Shown one piece after another: positions 24,796 to 33,454 of a stretch of 64,000 nt of DNA. The number at the start of each line of letters is the position of its first letter. The first letter of the stretch is position 1. The stretch is from positions 1,612,001 to 1,676,000 of the forward strand of contig NZ_JANLCM010000001.1 of the NCBI RefSeq assembly GCF_024979235.1. The letters are read 5' to 3'. The position numbers and the translations under genes were made by a program. The notes beneath the pieces are model-generated. The model had not been told where the DNA came from. It saw only the letters and a list, made by a program, of their open reading frames with translations, and searched no databases. The stretch is from Herbiconiux aconitum. GTDB lineage: Bacteria > Actinomycetota > Actinomycetes > Actinomycetales > Microbacteriaceae.

Positions 24796-26280
24796 ATGAC
24801 GGCGGGGGCGCTCGGCGAACCACGGCCGGCCCGGTTCTCCTGGGCCGCGGTGGCCCCGGCTGGCGCCGCGCTCCTGGTGGCGCTCGCCGCCACCGCGAAC
24901 CTCTACGGTTACCACCGCGACGAGCTCTACTTCCGGGTGCTCCCGCGGGCCTCGGGCTACGTCGATCAGCCGCCCCTCACACCGTGGCTCGCCCGCACCT
25001 TCTCGGAGGTGATCGCCGACGAACCGTGGGCACTGCGCATCCCTGCCGTCATCGCCGCCGTCGCCACCGTGTTCGTGGTGGCCCTCGTTGCCCGGGAGGT
25101 CGGCGGCGGCGCCCTCGCGCAGGGCCTCGCCGCCTGGGGTTACGGCTTCGGCGTGTTTCCGTTGCTCTTCGGCCACGTCTTCCTCACCACCTCCCTCGAC
25201 CTCCTGGTGTGGCCGCTGGTGACCCTCTTCATCCTGCGCGCGGTGCTGCGCGGCGAAGGCCGGTGGTGGCTGCTCGCGGGGCTCGTGGTGGGGCTCTCGC
25301 TGAACAACAAGCTGCTCATCGTGCTTCTTCTGGCAGCGGTGGCCATCGGCCTGGCGGTCGCCGGTCCACGACGGGTGTTCCGCACGCCCTGGCCCTACCT
25401 GGCGCTCGCCGTGGCCGTGGTGGCCGGCGCTCCCGCCATCCTCTACCAGCTCCTGAACGGCCTGCCGCAACTCACCATGGGCGCTGCGCTCTCGGCCGAG
25501 AACGGCGGCGAGGTGCGCACACTGATGTGGCCCTTCCTCGCCCTCCTGATCGGACCATCGCTCGTCGTGTTCTGGGTGGTCGGCCTGATCGCCCTGTTCC
25601 GCCGCCCGGGCTGGCGCACCCTGCGTTTCCTCGCCGTGGCCTTCTTGGTGCTCCTCGTGCTCGTCTTCGCGTCAGGATCGCAGTTCTACTACCCGCTCGG
25701 CCTTCTCTCCGTCGTGTTCGCGATCGGATGCGTGCCCATCGCCGACTGGGCTCGCACCCGCGGGAGGCGAGCAGTCGCGATCGCGGCGGTCGCGCTGAAC
25801 GCCGTGGTGAGCATCCTGATCTCCCTGCCGGTCGTGCCGCTGGGGATGCTCGGCACCACCCCGATTCCGGCGATGAACCAGGCGGTGGCGGATCAGGTCG
25901 GCTGGCCCCGCTACGTCGAGCAGGTCGAGCGCGTGGCCGCCGAGGCGCGGGCGACGGATGCCGGCACCATCGTGCTGGCGAGCAACTACGGCGAGGCCGG
26001 GGCACTCGACCGCTTCGGCTCGGAGGCCTTGCCGCCTGTCTACAGCGGGCACAACGCCCTCGCCGATGGTGCACCCCCGCCGCCGGAGACCCGCACCGTC
26101 GTGGTGGTCGGCGGCCAGTACGGGTGGGTGCGCTCGGAGTTCGCGAACTGCGAGGTGGTCGACCGGTTCGACAACGGGGTCGACGTCGACAACGAGGAGC
26201 AGGGCGAGCCGATCGCTGTGTGCCGCGATCCGCTCCGCCCGTGGAGTGCCGTCTGGACGCGTCTGGCGCACCTCAGCTGA
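24796..26280 (+). CDS. GT39-like integral membrane glycosyltransferase
   Basis: 494 residues with about ten membrane helices and a C-terminal extracytoplasmic region. The first loop has YHRDELYF with the Asp/Glu motif of ArnT/PMT-type enzymes, followed by DQPPLTPWLAR. These enzymes transfer a sugar from a polyprenyl-phosphate carrier at the membrane's outer face; the acceptor is unknown. TAGCAT (24784-24789) lies 6 nt before ATG 24796, so leaderless. Confidence 0.85.
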   Translation: MTAGALGEPRPARFSWAAVAPAGAALLVALAATANLYGYHRDELYFRVLPRASGYVDQPPLTPWLARTFSEVIADEPWALRIPAVIAAVATVFVVALVAREVGGGALAQGLAAWGYGFGVFPLLFGHVFLTTSLDLLVWPLVTLFILRAVLRGEGRWWLLAGLVVGLSLNNKLLIVLLLAAVAIGLAVAGPRRVFRTPWPYLALAVAVVAGAPAILYQLLNGLPQLTMGAALSAENGGEVRTLMWPFLALLIGPSLVVFWVVGLIALFRRPGWRTLRFLAVAFLVLLVLVFASGSQFYYPLGLLSVVFAIGCVPIADWARTRGRRAVAIAAVALNAVVSILISLPVVPLGMLGTTPIPAMNQAVADQVGWPRYVEQVERVAAEARATDAGTIVLASNYGEAGALDRFGSEALPPVYSGHNALADGAPPPPETRTVVVVGGQYGWVRSEFANCEVVDRFDNGVDVDNEEQGEPIAVCRDPLRPWSAVWTRLAHLS

Positions 26281-26343
26281 GTTCCGGCTGAACGTGTGCG
26301 AACGGCGACAGCGGGGTCGGATTCGCGGCGTATCGTTGCTCGG

Positions 26344-27729
26344 GTGATGCGTCCAACCATTGCAACGGTCGGCGAACTCCGTGCCTCCGGGCACGTCGAG
26401 AAGACCTTGCGCGCCGAGATCCGCGACAACCTGCTGAACGCCCTCCGCGAGGGCCGAGACCCGTGGCCGGGGCTGCACGGCTTCGAGTCCACCGTCATTC
26501 CCCAGCTCGAGCGCGCCCTGATCGCGGGGCACGACGTGGTGCTGCTCGGCGAGCGCGGGCAGGGCAAGACCCGCCTGCTACGCACGCTGAGCGGGCTGCT
26601 AGACGAGTGGTCGCCGGTGATCGCCGGATCGGAGCTGGGCGAGCATCCGTTCGACCCCATCACCTCCGAGAGCAAGCGCCGCGCCGCCGAACTCGGCGAC
26701 GAGCTGCCGATCGCGTGGCGACGACGCGAGGAGCGCTATTTCGAGAAGCTCGCCACGCCCGACACGAGCGTGGCCGACCTGATCGGCGACGTCGACCCGA
26801 TGAAGGTGGCCGAAGGCCGCAGTCTCGGCGACCCGGAGACCATCCACTTCGGCCTCATCCCGCGAAGCCACCGCGGCATCGTGGCCATCAACGAGTTGCC
26901 CGACCTGGCCGAGCGAATCCAGGTGGCGATGCTGAACGTCATGGAGGAGCGCGACATCCAGATTCGCGGCTACGTGCTGCGGCTGCCGCTCGACGTGCTC
27001 GTGGTGGCCAGCGCCAACCCCGAGGACTACACGAACCGCGGCCGCATCATCACGCCGCTGAAAGACCGCTTCGGTGCTGAGATCCGCACCCATTACCCGA
27101 CGGAGCTCGACGACGAGGTGGCCGTCATCCGCCAGGAGGCGGAGCTCGTGGCCGAGGTGCCCGACTACCTGGTGGAGATCCTCGCCCGCTTCACCCGTGC
27201 CCTCCGCGACTCGAACGCGGTCGACCAGCGGAGCGGCGTGAGTGCGCGCTTCGCGATCGCCGGCGCCGAGACCATCGCGGCTGCGGCCATCCACCGTGCC
27301 ACCCGGCAGGGCGAGCCCGAGGCCGTGGCGCGCCCGGTCGATCTCGAGACCGCGGTCGACGTGCTCGGCGGCAAGATCGAGTTCGAGTCGGGCGAGGAGG
27401 GGCGCGAAGACGAGATCCTCGACCACCTGCTGCGCACCGCCACCGCCGAGACGGTGCGCGCGCACTTCCGCGGCATCGACTTCTCGTTGCTGGTGGATGC
27501 CCTCGAGAGCGGCATCATGGTGACCACCGGCGAGCAGGTGGCCGCGCGCGACTTCCTCGCCGGCCTGCCCTCGCTCGGCGAATCCGAGCTCTACGACGAG
27601 ATCTGCGAGCGTCTGGGCGCCACCAACGACGGGCAGCGGGCCGGCGCCATCGAACTGGCGCTGGAGGGCCTCTACCTCTCCCGCAAGATCAGCAAAGACA
27701 GCGCCGGAGGCGAGACGGTCTATGGCTGA
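26344..27729 (+). CDS. AAA+ ATPase, MoxR / Mg-chelatase subunit I-like
   Basis: About 461 residues. Walker A is LGERGQGKTRLL, Walker B region is IVAINELPDLAERIQ with the sensor-like VVASANPEDYTNRG. It resembles the ChlI/BchI ATPase and pairs with the VWA protein downstream, the usual AAA-VWA chaperone or chelatase-like couple. GTG 26344 is 7 nt after TATCGT (26331-26336), fitting a leaderless start; the next codon, ATG 26347, is an equal alternative. Its stop overlaps the ATG at 27722 of a small reading frame. No cobalamin or chlorophyll genes are nearby, so a metal-chelatase role is not supported. Confidence 0.88.
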   Translation: MMRPTIATVGELRASGHVEKTLRAEIRDNLLNALREGRDPWPGLHGFESTVIPQLERALIAGHDVVLLGERGQGKTRLLRTLSGLLDEWSPVIAGSELGEHPFDPITSESKRRAAELGDELPIAWRRREERYFEKLATPDTSVADLIGDVDPMKVAEGRSLGDPETIHFGLIPRSHRGIVAINELPDLAERIQVAMLNVMEERDIQIRGYVLRLPLDVLVVASANPEDYTNRGRIITPLKDRFGAEIRTHYPTELDDEVAVIRQEAELVAEVPDYLVEILARFTRALRDSNAVDQRSGVSARFAIAGAETIAAAAIHRATRQGEPEAVARPVDLETAVDVLGGKIEFESGEEGREDEILDHLLRTATAETVRAHFRGIDFSLLVDALESGIMVTTGEQVAARDFLAGLPSLGESELYDEICERLGATNDGQRAGAIELALEGLYLSRKISKDSAGGETVYG

Positions 27730-27940
27730 GCACGCGGTTCGCCCCGGCGGGGAGTCGGAACGACGGATGCGGCGGGTGAGTTCGGACTCGGAGTCCGTCG
27801 TTTCCGACATCCGGCCGATTTCTCCGTCGTTCGGGCGGTCGGCGACTGCCGCTGGTGCCGGTGCCGGTGCTGGTGCTGGTGCCGGTGCAGGTGGGGCGCG
27901 GGGCGTCGAGCGGGCGGGCGCCGGAGCTCGTCGTGGCTAG
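27722..27940 (+). CDS. Possible coupling frame between AAA and VWA genes, 72 aa
   Basis: The ATG overlaps the AAA stop (ATGGCTGA) and the TAG overlaps the VWA start region (GTGGCTAG), so ribosomes could pass from one gene to the next. The protein is low-complexity: the first half is encoded by palindrome C copy 1 and the second half by GGTGCY hexamers (AGAGAGAGAG). It may have no function as a protein. Confidence 0.3.
   Translation: MAEHAVRPGGESERRMRRVSSDSESVVSDIRPISPSFGRSATAAGAGAGAGAGAGAGGARGVERAGAGARRG
27754..27808. repeat. Palindromic repeat, family C copy 1
   Basis: Arms GTCGGAACGACGGA (27754-27767) and TCCGTCGTTTCCGAC (27794-27808) pair over 14 bp with a one-base bulge. An inner hairpin CGGACT-CGG-AGTCCG lies between them. 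A lone half-site CTCCGTCGTTCGG follows at about 27821. Copy 2 is at 30005-30052. Confidence 0.8.
27854..27889 (+). repeat. Hexanucleotide repeat GGTGCN, six units
   Basis: Six tandem GGTGC(C/T/A) units between palindrome C1 and the VWA start. Slippage would change length by six, so it would keep any frame but alter spacing in the leader. Confidence 0.85.
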
Positions 27941-29993
27941 GGCGAACCGGCGGCTCACCCGCGGTTCCCGTTATGGCAAGTACGTCGACGGGCCCGATCC
28001 GCTCGCCCCGCCGGTCGACCTGAAAGAGGCGCTCGACGCCATCGGCGAAGACGTGATGGCCGGCTACTCGCCCGAGCAGGCGCTGCGCGAATTCCTGCGG
28101 CGGGGAGGCCGCCACCAGTCGGGTCTCGACGACCTGGCGGGCCGGGTGGCCGAACGCCGGCGCGAACTCACGCAGAAGCACAACCTCGACGGCACGCTGC
28201 GCGAGGTGAAAGAGCTGCTCGAGAAGGCCGTGCTCGCCGAGCGCAAGCAGCTCGCGCGCGATGCCCTCATGGACGAGGGCGACCGCGCCCTGGCGCAGAT
28301 GCAACTCGACACCCTGCCGTCATCCGCTGCTGCCGCGGTGAGCGAGCTCAACGGCTACGACTGGAAGAGCAGTGACGCGCGCGCCGACTTCGAGAAGATC
28401 AAAGACCTGCTCGGCCGCGAGATGCTCGATCAACGCTTCGCCGGCCTGAAGAACGCGCTCGAGAACGCGACCGACGACGACCGGGCCGCCATCGCGGAGA
28501 TGATGCGCGACCTCAACGAGCTGCTCGAGGCGCACAAGCGGGGCGACGACACCGAGGAGCAGTTCGACGAGTTCATGGCCGAGCACGGCGAGTACTTCCC
28601 CGAGAACCCGCAGAACATCGACGAGCTGCTCGACACTCTCGCCCAGCGCGCTGCGGCGGCCCAACGGATGCGCAACTCGATGACGCAGCAACAGCGCGAC
28701 GAACTCGACGCGCTCGCCCAGCAGGCCTTCGGCTCACCCGAGCTGATGCAATCGCTCTCGCAGCTCGACGGCAATCTGCGGGCGCTCCGACCGGGCGAGA
28801 ACTGGGGCGGCTCGGAGGGCATGGAGGGGTCGGAAGGCCTGGGGCTCGGCGACGGCACCGGTGTCTTCCAAGACCTCGCCGACCTCGATCAGTTGACGGA
28901 GCAGCTCTCGCAGTCCTACGACGGCTCCCGCATGGACGACCTCGATCTCGAAAAGCTGTCGCGCCAGCTCGGGTCGGAGGCGGCGGTGGATGCGCGCACG
29001 CTGCAGCAGCTCGAGAAGGCCCTGCGCGAGACCGGCACCATGAAGCGCGGCTCCGACGGCCAGCTGAAGATGACTCCCAAGGCGATGCGGCAACTCGGCA
29101 AAGCCCTGCTGCGCGATGTGGCGGAGCGGATGTCGGGCCGCCGGGGCGCTCGTGATCTGCGGCAGGCGGGGGCGGCCGGCGATCTCTCCGGGGCCACCCG
29201 CGAATGGGCCTTCGGCGACACGGAACCGTGGGATGTGACGCGAACGATCACCAATGCCGTCACCAGGGCGGTCGGCGACCGAACCGCCGGTGCCGCCAAG
29301 GGCGTGCGCATCGAGATCGGCGACGTCGAGGTGCAGGAGACCGAGGATCGCACTCAGGCCTGCGTGGCGCTGCTCGTCGACACCTCGTTCTCGATGGCGA
29401 TGGACGGGCGCTGGGTGCCGATGAAGCGCACGGCGCTGGCGTTGCACACCCTGATCACGAGTCGGTTCCGGGGCGACGACCTGCAGCTGATCGGCTTCGG
29501 CCGCCACGCCGAGGTGATGGACATCGAGCAGCTCACCGGTCTCGAGGCGAAGTGGGACAAGGGCACCAACCTGCACCACGCCCTGCTGCTGGCGAATCGG
29601 CACTTCCGCAAGCATCCGAACGCCCAGCCCGTGCTGTTGATCGTGACGGATGGCGAGCCGACCTCGCACCTCGAGGCGAACGGCGAGGTGTACTTCACCT
29701 ACCCGCCGCATCCGCTGACCGTCGCCTATGCCGTGCGCGAGCTCGACAACTCGATGCGCCTGGGCGCCAAGACCACCTTCTTCCGCCTGGGCGAAGACCC
29801 GGGTCTCGCCCGTTTCATCGCATCGATGGCGAAGCGGGTGGGCGGTACGGTCGTGGCGCCCGAGCTCGATGACCTGGGGGCGGCGGTGGTGGGTTCGTAC
29901 CTGGGGTCGCGACGTGGCGACGACGGCCTGGATGGCGCATCCGGTGGCTCGTTCGACGACATGTTCGGGCGTGGCTGGGGCCGCTGGGGCTGA
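27933..29993 (+). CDS. VWA domain protein, partner of the AAA+ ATPase
   Basis: 686 residues. Residues 1-440 are largely helical and acidic (DLKEALDAIGEDVMAGYSPE; many Asp/Glu/Gln). The C-terminal von Willebrand A domain has a complete MIDAS site: DTSFSMAM, later WDKGTNLHHAL and TDGEPTSH. I chose GTG 27933 with GGAG six bases upstream and ANRRLTRGSRYGKY as the conserved N-terminus; the frame also opens at 27855 through the hexamer repeat. It is like a Mg-chelatase subunit D/MoxR-partner VWA protein. Palindromes of one family lie on both sides of this gene. Confidence 0.88.
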   Translation: MARANRRLTRGSRYGKYVDGPDPLAPPVDLKEALDAIGEDVMAGYSPEQALREFLRRGGRHQSGLDDLAGRVAERRRELTQKHNLDGTLREVKELLEKAVLAERKQLARDALMDEGDRALAQMQLDTLPSSAAAAVSELNGYDWKSSDARADFEKIKDLLGREMLDQRFAGLKNALENATDDDRAAIAEMMRDLNELLEAHKRGDDTEEQFDEFMAEHGEYFPENPQNIDELLDTLAQRAAAAQRMRNSMTQQQRDELDALAQQAFGSPELMQSLSQLDGNLRALRPGENWGGSEGMEGSEGLGLGDGTGVFQDLADLDQLTEQLSQSYDGSRMDDLDLEKLSRQLGSEAAVDARTLQQLEKALRETGTMKRGSDGQLKMTPKAMRQLGKALLRDVAERMSGRRGARDLRQAGAAGDLSGATREWAFGDTEPWDVTRTITNAVTRAVGDRTAGAAKGVRIEIGDVEVQETEDRTQACVALLVDTSFSMAMDGRWVPMKRTALALHTLITSRFRGDDLQLIGFGRHAEVMDIEQLTGLEAKWDKGTNLHHALLLANRHFRKHPNAQPVLLIVTDGEPTSHLEANGEVYFTYPPHPLTVAYAVRELDNSMRLGAKTTFFRLGEDPGLARFIASMAKRVGGTVVAPELDDLGAAVVGSYLGSRRGDDGLDGASGGSFDDMFGRGWGRWG

Positions 29994-30004
29994 TCGCGCC
30001 GGTC

Positions 30005-30052
30005 GAAACGACGGAGCCGCGCCGCCGTTTCGGGCTGAGGCTCCGTCGTTTC
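30005..30052. repeat. Palindromic repeat, family C copy 2
   Basis: Perfect 14-bp arms GAAACGACGGAGCC (30005-30018) and GGCTCCGTCGTTTC (30039-30052) with a 20-nt centre. It begins 11 bp after the VWA stop. A lone half-site TCTCCGTCGTTTGA follows at about 30070-30083. Confidence 0.9.
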
Positions 30053-30094
30053 AGGCGTGACGCTGCATTCTCCGTCGTTTGACGAGCGCGCGGG

Positions 30095-30865
30095 TCAGAA
30101 CAGCGGATACGGCACCGGCGGCATGTCACCGCTCGGCGCCGGGAAGACGGCGCGGCCACGGAGCCGGTCGAGGCGTGCGGCAAAGGCTCCGATCTCGAAA
30201 TCGCTCAGCAGGCCCGACAGGGATGCGCCGAGGTCGCCGCCGAGATCGGCGCGCACCCGATCGATGGCGGTGAGTTCCTCGAGGGTGAGGTGGTCGCCCA
30301 TCCAACCCCAGAGCACGGTGCGCAACTTGTGGTCGACGTGGAAGGTCAGACCGTGGTCGACGCCGTAGCGGTGACCGTCGGCCATCGGGAGCACATGGCC
30401 GCCCTTGCGGTCGGCGTTGTTCACCACCACGTCGAACACGGCCATGCGTCGGAGCGCCACGGAGTCCTCGTGGATGAGTGTCACCGGCCGGTCGCGCTCG
30501 TCGTGGCCGTCGAAGACCGCGCGCCAGCCCTCGTCGGGCACGGCGTCGGAGGCGACGAGATCGATCGCCTCCTGTTCGGGATCGACGTCTTGCCAGAGCT
30601 GCACCATGCCGCGGCCGAAGGGGCCGTCTCGCAGCCAGGTGCGGGGCACGACGTTCCAGCCGAACGATTCCGACACCAGGTAAGCCGCGACTTCGCGGTG
30701 GGCGAGCTTGCCGTCGGGAAAATCCCAGAGCGGCTGTTCGCCGGCGATCGGCTTGTAGACGACCTCGGTGTCGCCGATGTAGCCGGTGAAGGTGGCGTTC
30801 GAGGCCGTCGTGATGCGGTCGGTGAGCTGCAGCTCGCCGTCGATCGGATCGGCCTCCGTCGTCAC
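30095..30865 (-). CDS. SCO1664 family protein (PI3/4-kinase-like fold)
   Basis: 256 residues. The segments VVYKPIAGEQPLWDFPDG, REVAAYLVSESFGWNVVP, FDVVVNNADRKGGHVLP and YGVDHGLTFH correspond to the nucleotide-binding and catalytic loops of the HipA/PI-kinase-like fold. It is the third gene of the conserved actinobacterial trio (phosphomutase, DUF3090, SCO1664); its ATG overlaps the DUF3090 stop by four bases. Function is unproven; in other actinobacteria the trio is often near mshC. Confidence 0.9.
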   Translation of the reverse strand: MTTEADPIDGELQLTDRITTASNATFTGYIGDTEVVYKPIAGEQPLWDFPDGKLAHREVAAYLVSESFGWNVVPRTWLRDGPFGRGMVQLWQDVDPEQEAIDLVASDAVPDEGWRAVFDGHDERDRPVTLIHEDSVALRRMAVFDVVVNNADRKGGHVLPMADGHRYGVDHGLTFHVDHKLRTVLWGWMGDHLTLEELTAIDRVRADLGGDLGASLSGLLSDFEIGAFAARLDRLRGRAVFPAPSGDMPPVPYPLF

Positions 30866-31419
30866 AGCTCGCCGGGCAGGGGGCAGACGTGCCCCTCCGG
30901 GTCGATGGGGGTGCCGCAGAGCGGGCAGAGCGGGCGGCCCGCACCGACGATTTCGCGCGTACGTTTGGCGAACGCCCGGGCCGTGCCCACCGGCATCCGC
31001 ACCAGCAGCACCTCTTCAGGCTCGAGATCGTCTTCGTCGAGGGTCTCGACCTCGTCGGCGTCGACGATCACCAGCGGATAGGCCTCGATCACCAGCTGGG
31101 CGGTCGACGGGTCCCAGCCGAGCCCCATCGCCCCGGTGCGGAATTGCTCGTCGACGGGCTGCTCGAGCGGGTCGTTGTCGACCAGTTCCACGGGCGTGGT
31201 CGCCGGCACGCTGAACGGATTGCCCTCGTTCACCATGAGCTCGTCGAGGATCTCGTCGATCTTCTCGGCCAGCAGGGCTGACTGCTCCTTCTCGAGTGCG
31301 GCACTGAGCACCCGGCGGCCGGTGCGTACCTGCAGGTAGAAGGTGCGCGATCCGGGTTGGCCGACCGTGCCGATGACCACGCGATCGGGCCAGTCGAACT
31401 CGTGAGCGATTGTGGGCAT
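30862..31419 (-). CDS. DUF3090 family protein
   Basis: 185 residues. N-terminal beta segment VIGTVGQPGSRTFYLQVRTG is typical. The C-terminus has a zinc-ribbon-like pair: CPLCGTP and a final Cys in GHVCPL. Function is unknown; it is the middle gene of the trio. TAAAAT lies 6 nt before the ATG on the minus strand, a good leaderless promoter, so it may be transcribed from its own start as well as from the phosphomutase gene. Confidence 0.92.
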   Translation of the reverse strand: MPTIAHEFDWPDRVVIGTVGQPGSRTFYLQVRTGRRVLSAALEKEQSALLAEKIDEILDELMVNEGNPFSVPATTPVELVDNDPLEQPVDEQFRTGAMGLGWDPSTAQLVIEAYPLVIVDADEVETLDEDDLEPEEVLLVRMPVGTARAFAKRTREIVGAGRPLCPLCGTPIDPEGHVCPLPGEL

Positions 31420-31428
31420 GGGGATATT

Positions 31429-32184
31429 TTAGGAGCGCCTGGTGGCGGGCGCCTGTGCGGTGGCCGTATCCGTGCCCGCATCCGCTTCGCCGCCCGTCGG
31501 GCCTGCGCCGCCGCCCACCGGCGCATCCGCCACCGGGGCCGACCTGCGGAGCCAGGAGAGGTCGCCGGAGTCGGTGTTGGTCGAGATGACGTCCGGCCGA
31601 TTCGCGCCGTAACGCACGATGGAGACGGATGCCGGCGCGACACTGATGCGCTGGAACAGGTCGAGGTGCATGCCGAGGGCGTCGGCGAGGATCGACTTGA
31701 TGACGTCTCCGTGGCTCACCGCCACCCACACGGCGCCCGGTCCGTGCTCGGCCTCGATCGCAGCGTCGTGCCGTCGGATCGCGGAGACCGCGCGGGCCTG
31801 CATCGCGGCCAGCGACTCGCCTCCGGGAAAGACGGCGGCCGACGGCTGCGTCTGCACCACTGTCCAAAGCTTCTCCTGGGCGAGCTCGCGCAGGGTGCGG
31901 CCCTGCCAGTCGCCGTAGTCGCACTCGGTGAGGGCGTCGTCGATCTCGAGCGGCGCATCCGTCTCGCCGCGCTGCCGGTCGAGGATGTACGAAGCCGTCT
32001 GTCGACAGCGCTCCAGTGGGCTCGACACCACACCGACGAGCGGAGCCGCCGCCAACCGCTCCGCGGTGCGGGATGCCTGCTCGCGCCCCACGGCGTCGAG
32101 TTCGACCCCCGGTGCCCGCCCGGCGAGCACGCCCTCGACGTTCGCGGTGGTGCGCCCGTGCCGCACGAGGATGACTGTGGCCAT
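31429..32184 (-). CDS. Histidine phosphatase family, MSMEG_4193-type putative phosphomutase
   Basis: 251 residues from ATG 32184. The phosphohistidine motif is LVRHGRTTAN, with the second His in AVSHGDVIKS, and the loop SSPLERCRQTA is conserved. The last 45 residues are a disordered Gly/Ala/Pro tail. It is the first gene of the trio with DUF3090 and SCO1664. TAGGCT lies 7 nt before the ATG, so leaderless. Confidence 0.92.
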   Translation of the reverse strand: MATVILVRHGRTTANVEGVLAGRAPGVELDAVGREQASRTAERLAAAPLVGVVSSPLERCRQTASYILDRQRGETDAPLEIDDALTECDYGDWQGRTLRELAQEKLWTVVQTQPSAAVFPGGESLAAMQARAVSAIRRHDAAIEAEHGPGAVWVAVSHGDVIKSILADALGMHLDLFQRISVAPASVSIVRYGANRPDVISTNTDSGDLSWLRRSAPVADAPVGGGAGPTGGEADAGTDTATAQAPATRRS

Positions 32185-32278
32185 GCGGGCAAGCCTAGAC
32201 GCGAGCTGCTCCGACGGTCGCACCTGAGGAGAACGTCTGAATCGCAGCGCGGATTCGGGCGACGGCCGCGGTCTGCGA

Positions 32279-32284
32279 TAGCGT
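32279..32284 (+). promoter_or_regulatory. -10 box ahead of the terC riboswitch
   Basis: TAGCGT would start a transcript near 32291, just ahead of the riboswitch at 32295. Unlike most promoters of the window it is not close to a start codon. Confidence 0.5.
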
Positions 32285-32294
32285 TGGAGGCAAC

Positions 32295-32388
32295 AAGGGG
32301 AGTACTCCCGACTGCGGTCGGCTCGTCAATACGGATGCACTCGCATCTCGGGCCACCGGTTCTGCTCAGGCGGAGCGGAGGAGACCTT
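32295..32388 (+). ncRNA. yybP-ykoY-type Mn2+ riboswitch
   Basis: Three conserved parts occur in order. AAGGGGAGTA (32295-32304) gives the P1 5' strand and first loop. TCGTCAATACG (32324-32334) follows. AGACCTT (32382-32388) is the 3' end, so that AAGG pairs with CCTT to close P1. Between them CCGAC/GTCGG and GATGC/GCATC form local stems. The family senses Mn2+ and commonly precedes terC/alx/mntP genes, as here. The Shine-Dalgarno GGAGG (32377-32381) and the TTG start (32387) sit in or next to the P1 3' strand, so control is probably at translation. Confidence 0.8.
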
Positions 32389-33454
32389 GGCGTCATTGTC
32401 AACGCCTAGCCCTTTGGAGTTCCCCGTGCAGATCACGCCGCTGGTCTGGATCGTCACGATCGCCGTCACGATCCTCTTCTTCGTCTACGAGTTCTTCGCC
32501 CACGTGCGGAAGCCGCACGAACCCACCATCGCCGAATCGGCGCGGTGGTCGGCGTTCTACATCTCGCTCGCCCTTCTCTTCGGGGTGGGCATCGGGGTCG
32601 TCTCGGGCTGGAACTATGGCGGCGAGTACTTCGCCGGCTACCTCACCGAGAAGGCCTTGTCGATCGACAACCTCTTCGTCTTCCTGCTCGTGATGGGCGC
32701 CTTCGCCGTGCCCAAGGCCTTCCAGCAGAAGGTGCTGATGATCGGCATCGTCATCGCGCTCATCCTGCGCGGCGGGTTCATCGCGGCCGGGTCGACGCTG
32801 ATCGAGAACTTCTCGTGGATCTTCTATCTGTTCGGCGCGCTGCTGCTCTTCCTCGCCTATCGCCAGGCGTTCGGGTCGCACGACTCGAACCCCGCCGACG
32901 GTCGCTTCATGCGCTTCGTGCGACGGCACCTCCCGGTGAGTGACGAATACCACGGCGACAAGCTCACCGTGGTGAAGAATGGCGCCCGCTTCGTGACGCC
33001 GATGTTCTTGACGATCATCGCGATCGGATTCATCGACCTGGTCTTCGCCGTCGACTCCATCCCCGCGATCTACGGGCTCACCAACGAGGCCTACATCGTG
33101 TTCACTGCCAACGCGTTCGCGTTGATGGGGCTGCGGCAGCTGTTCTTCCTCATCGGCGGGCTGCTCGAACGCCTCGTCTACCTCTCGCAGGGGCTCGCCG
33201 TCATCCTCGCGTTCATCGGGGTGAAGCTCGTGTTCCACGCGCTGCACGTCAACGAGCTGCCGTTCATCAACGGCGGCGAGCACATCTCGTGGATTCCCGA
33301 GATCCCGATCTGGTTCTCCTTGCTGTTCATCGGCGCCACGATCGCGGTCGCGACGGTGGCGAGTCTTCTCGCCACCCGCGGGCGCCCGCGGACCACGCCC
33401 GGTTCCACCACTCCTCCCGAACTCACCGAACCCCGAAAGGCACTTCATGAGTAA
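32387..33454 (+). CDS. TerC family membrane protein, probable Mn2+ exporter
   Basis: 355 residues with about eight to nine membrane helices. TerC acids are visible in KALSIDNLFVFLLVMGAF and IDLVFAVDSIPAIYG, which line the metal path. With the Mn riboswitch upstream, export of Mn2+ is the best guess. TTG 32387 has GGAGG five bases upstream; a second TTG at 32396 and GTG 32429 are alternatives, and no ATG is available before the first helix. The stop overlaps the start of the next gene by 8 bp. Confidence 0.88.
   Translation: MASLSTPSPLEFPVQITPLVWIVTIAVTILFFVYEFFAHVRKPHEPTIAESARWSAFYISLALLFGVGIGVVSGWNYGGEYFAGYLTEKALSIDNLFVFLLVMGAFAVPKAFQQKVLMIGIVIALILRGGFIAAGSTLIENFSWIFYLFGALLLFLAYRQAFGSHDSNPADGRFMRFVRRHLPVSDEYHGDKLTVVKNGARFVTPMFLTIIAIGFIDLVFAVDSIPAIYGLTNEAYIVFTANAFALMGLRQLFFLIGGLLERLVYLSQGLAVILAFIGVKLVFHALHVNELPFINGGEHISWIPEIPIWFSLLFIGATIAVATVASLLATRGRPRTTPGSTTPPELTEPRKALHE

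Noticed and set aside
26344..29993. Magnesium or cobalt chelatase operon
   Set aside because: The AAA and VWA proteins resemble chelatase subunits, but no large chelatase subunit and no tetrapyrrole genes are present; a MoxR-type chaperone pair is more likely.
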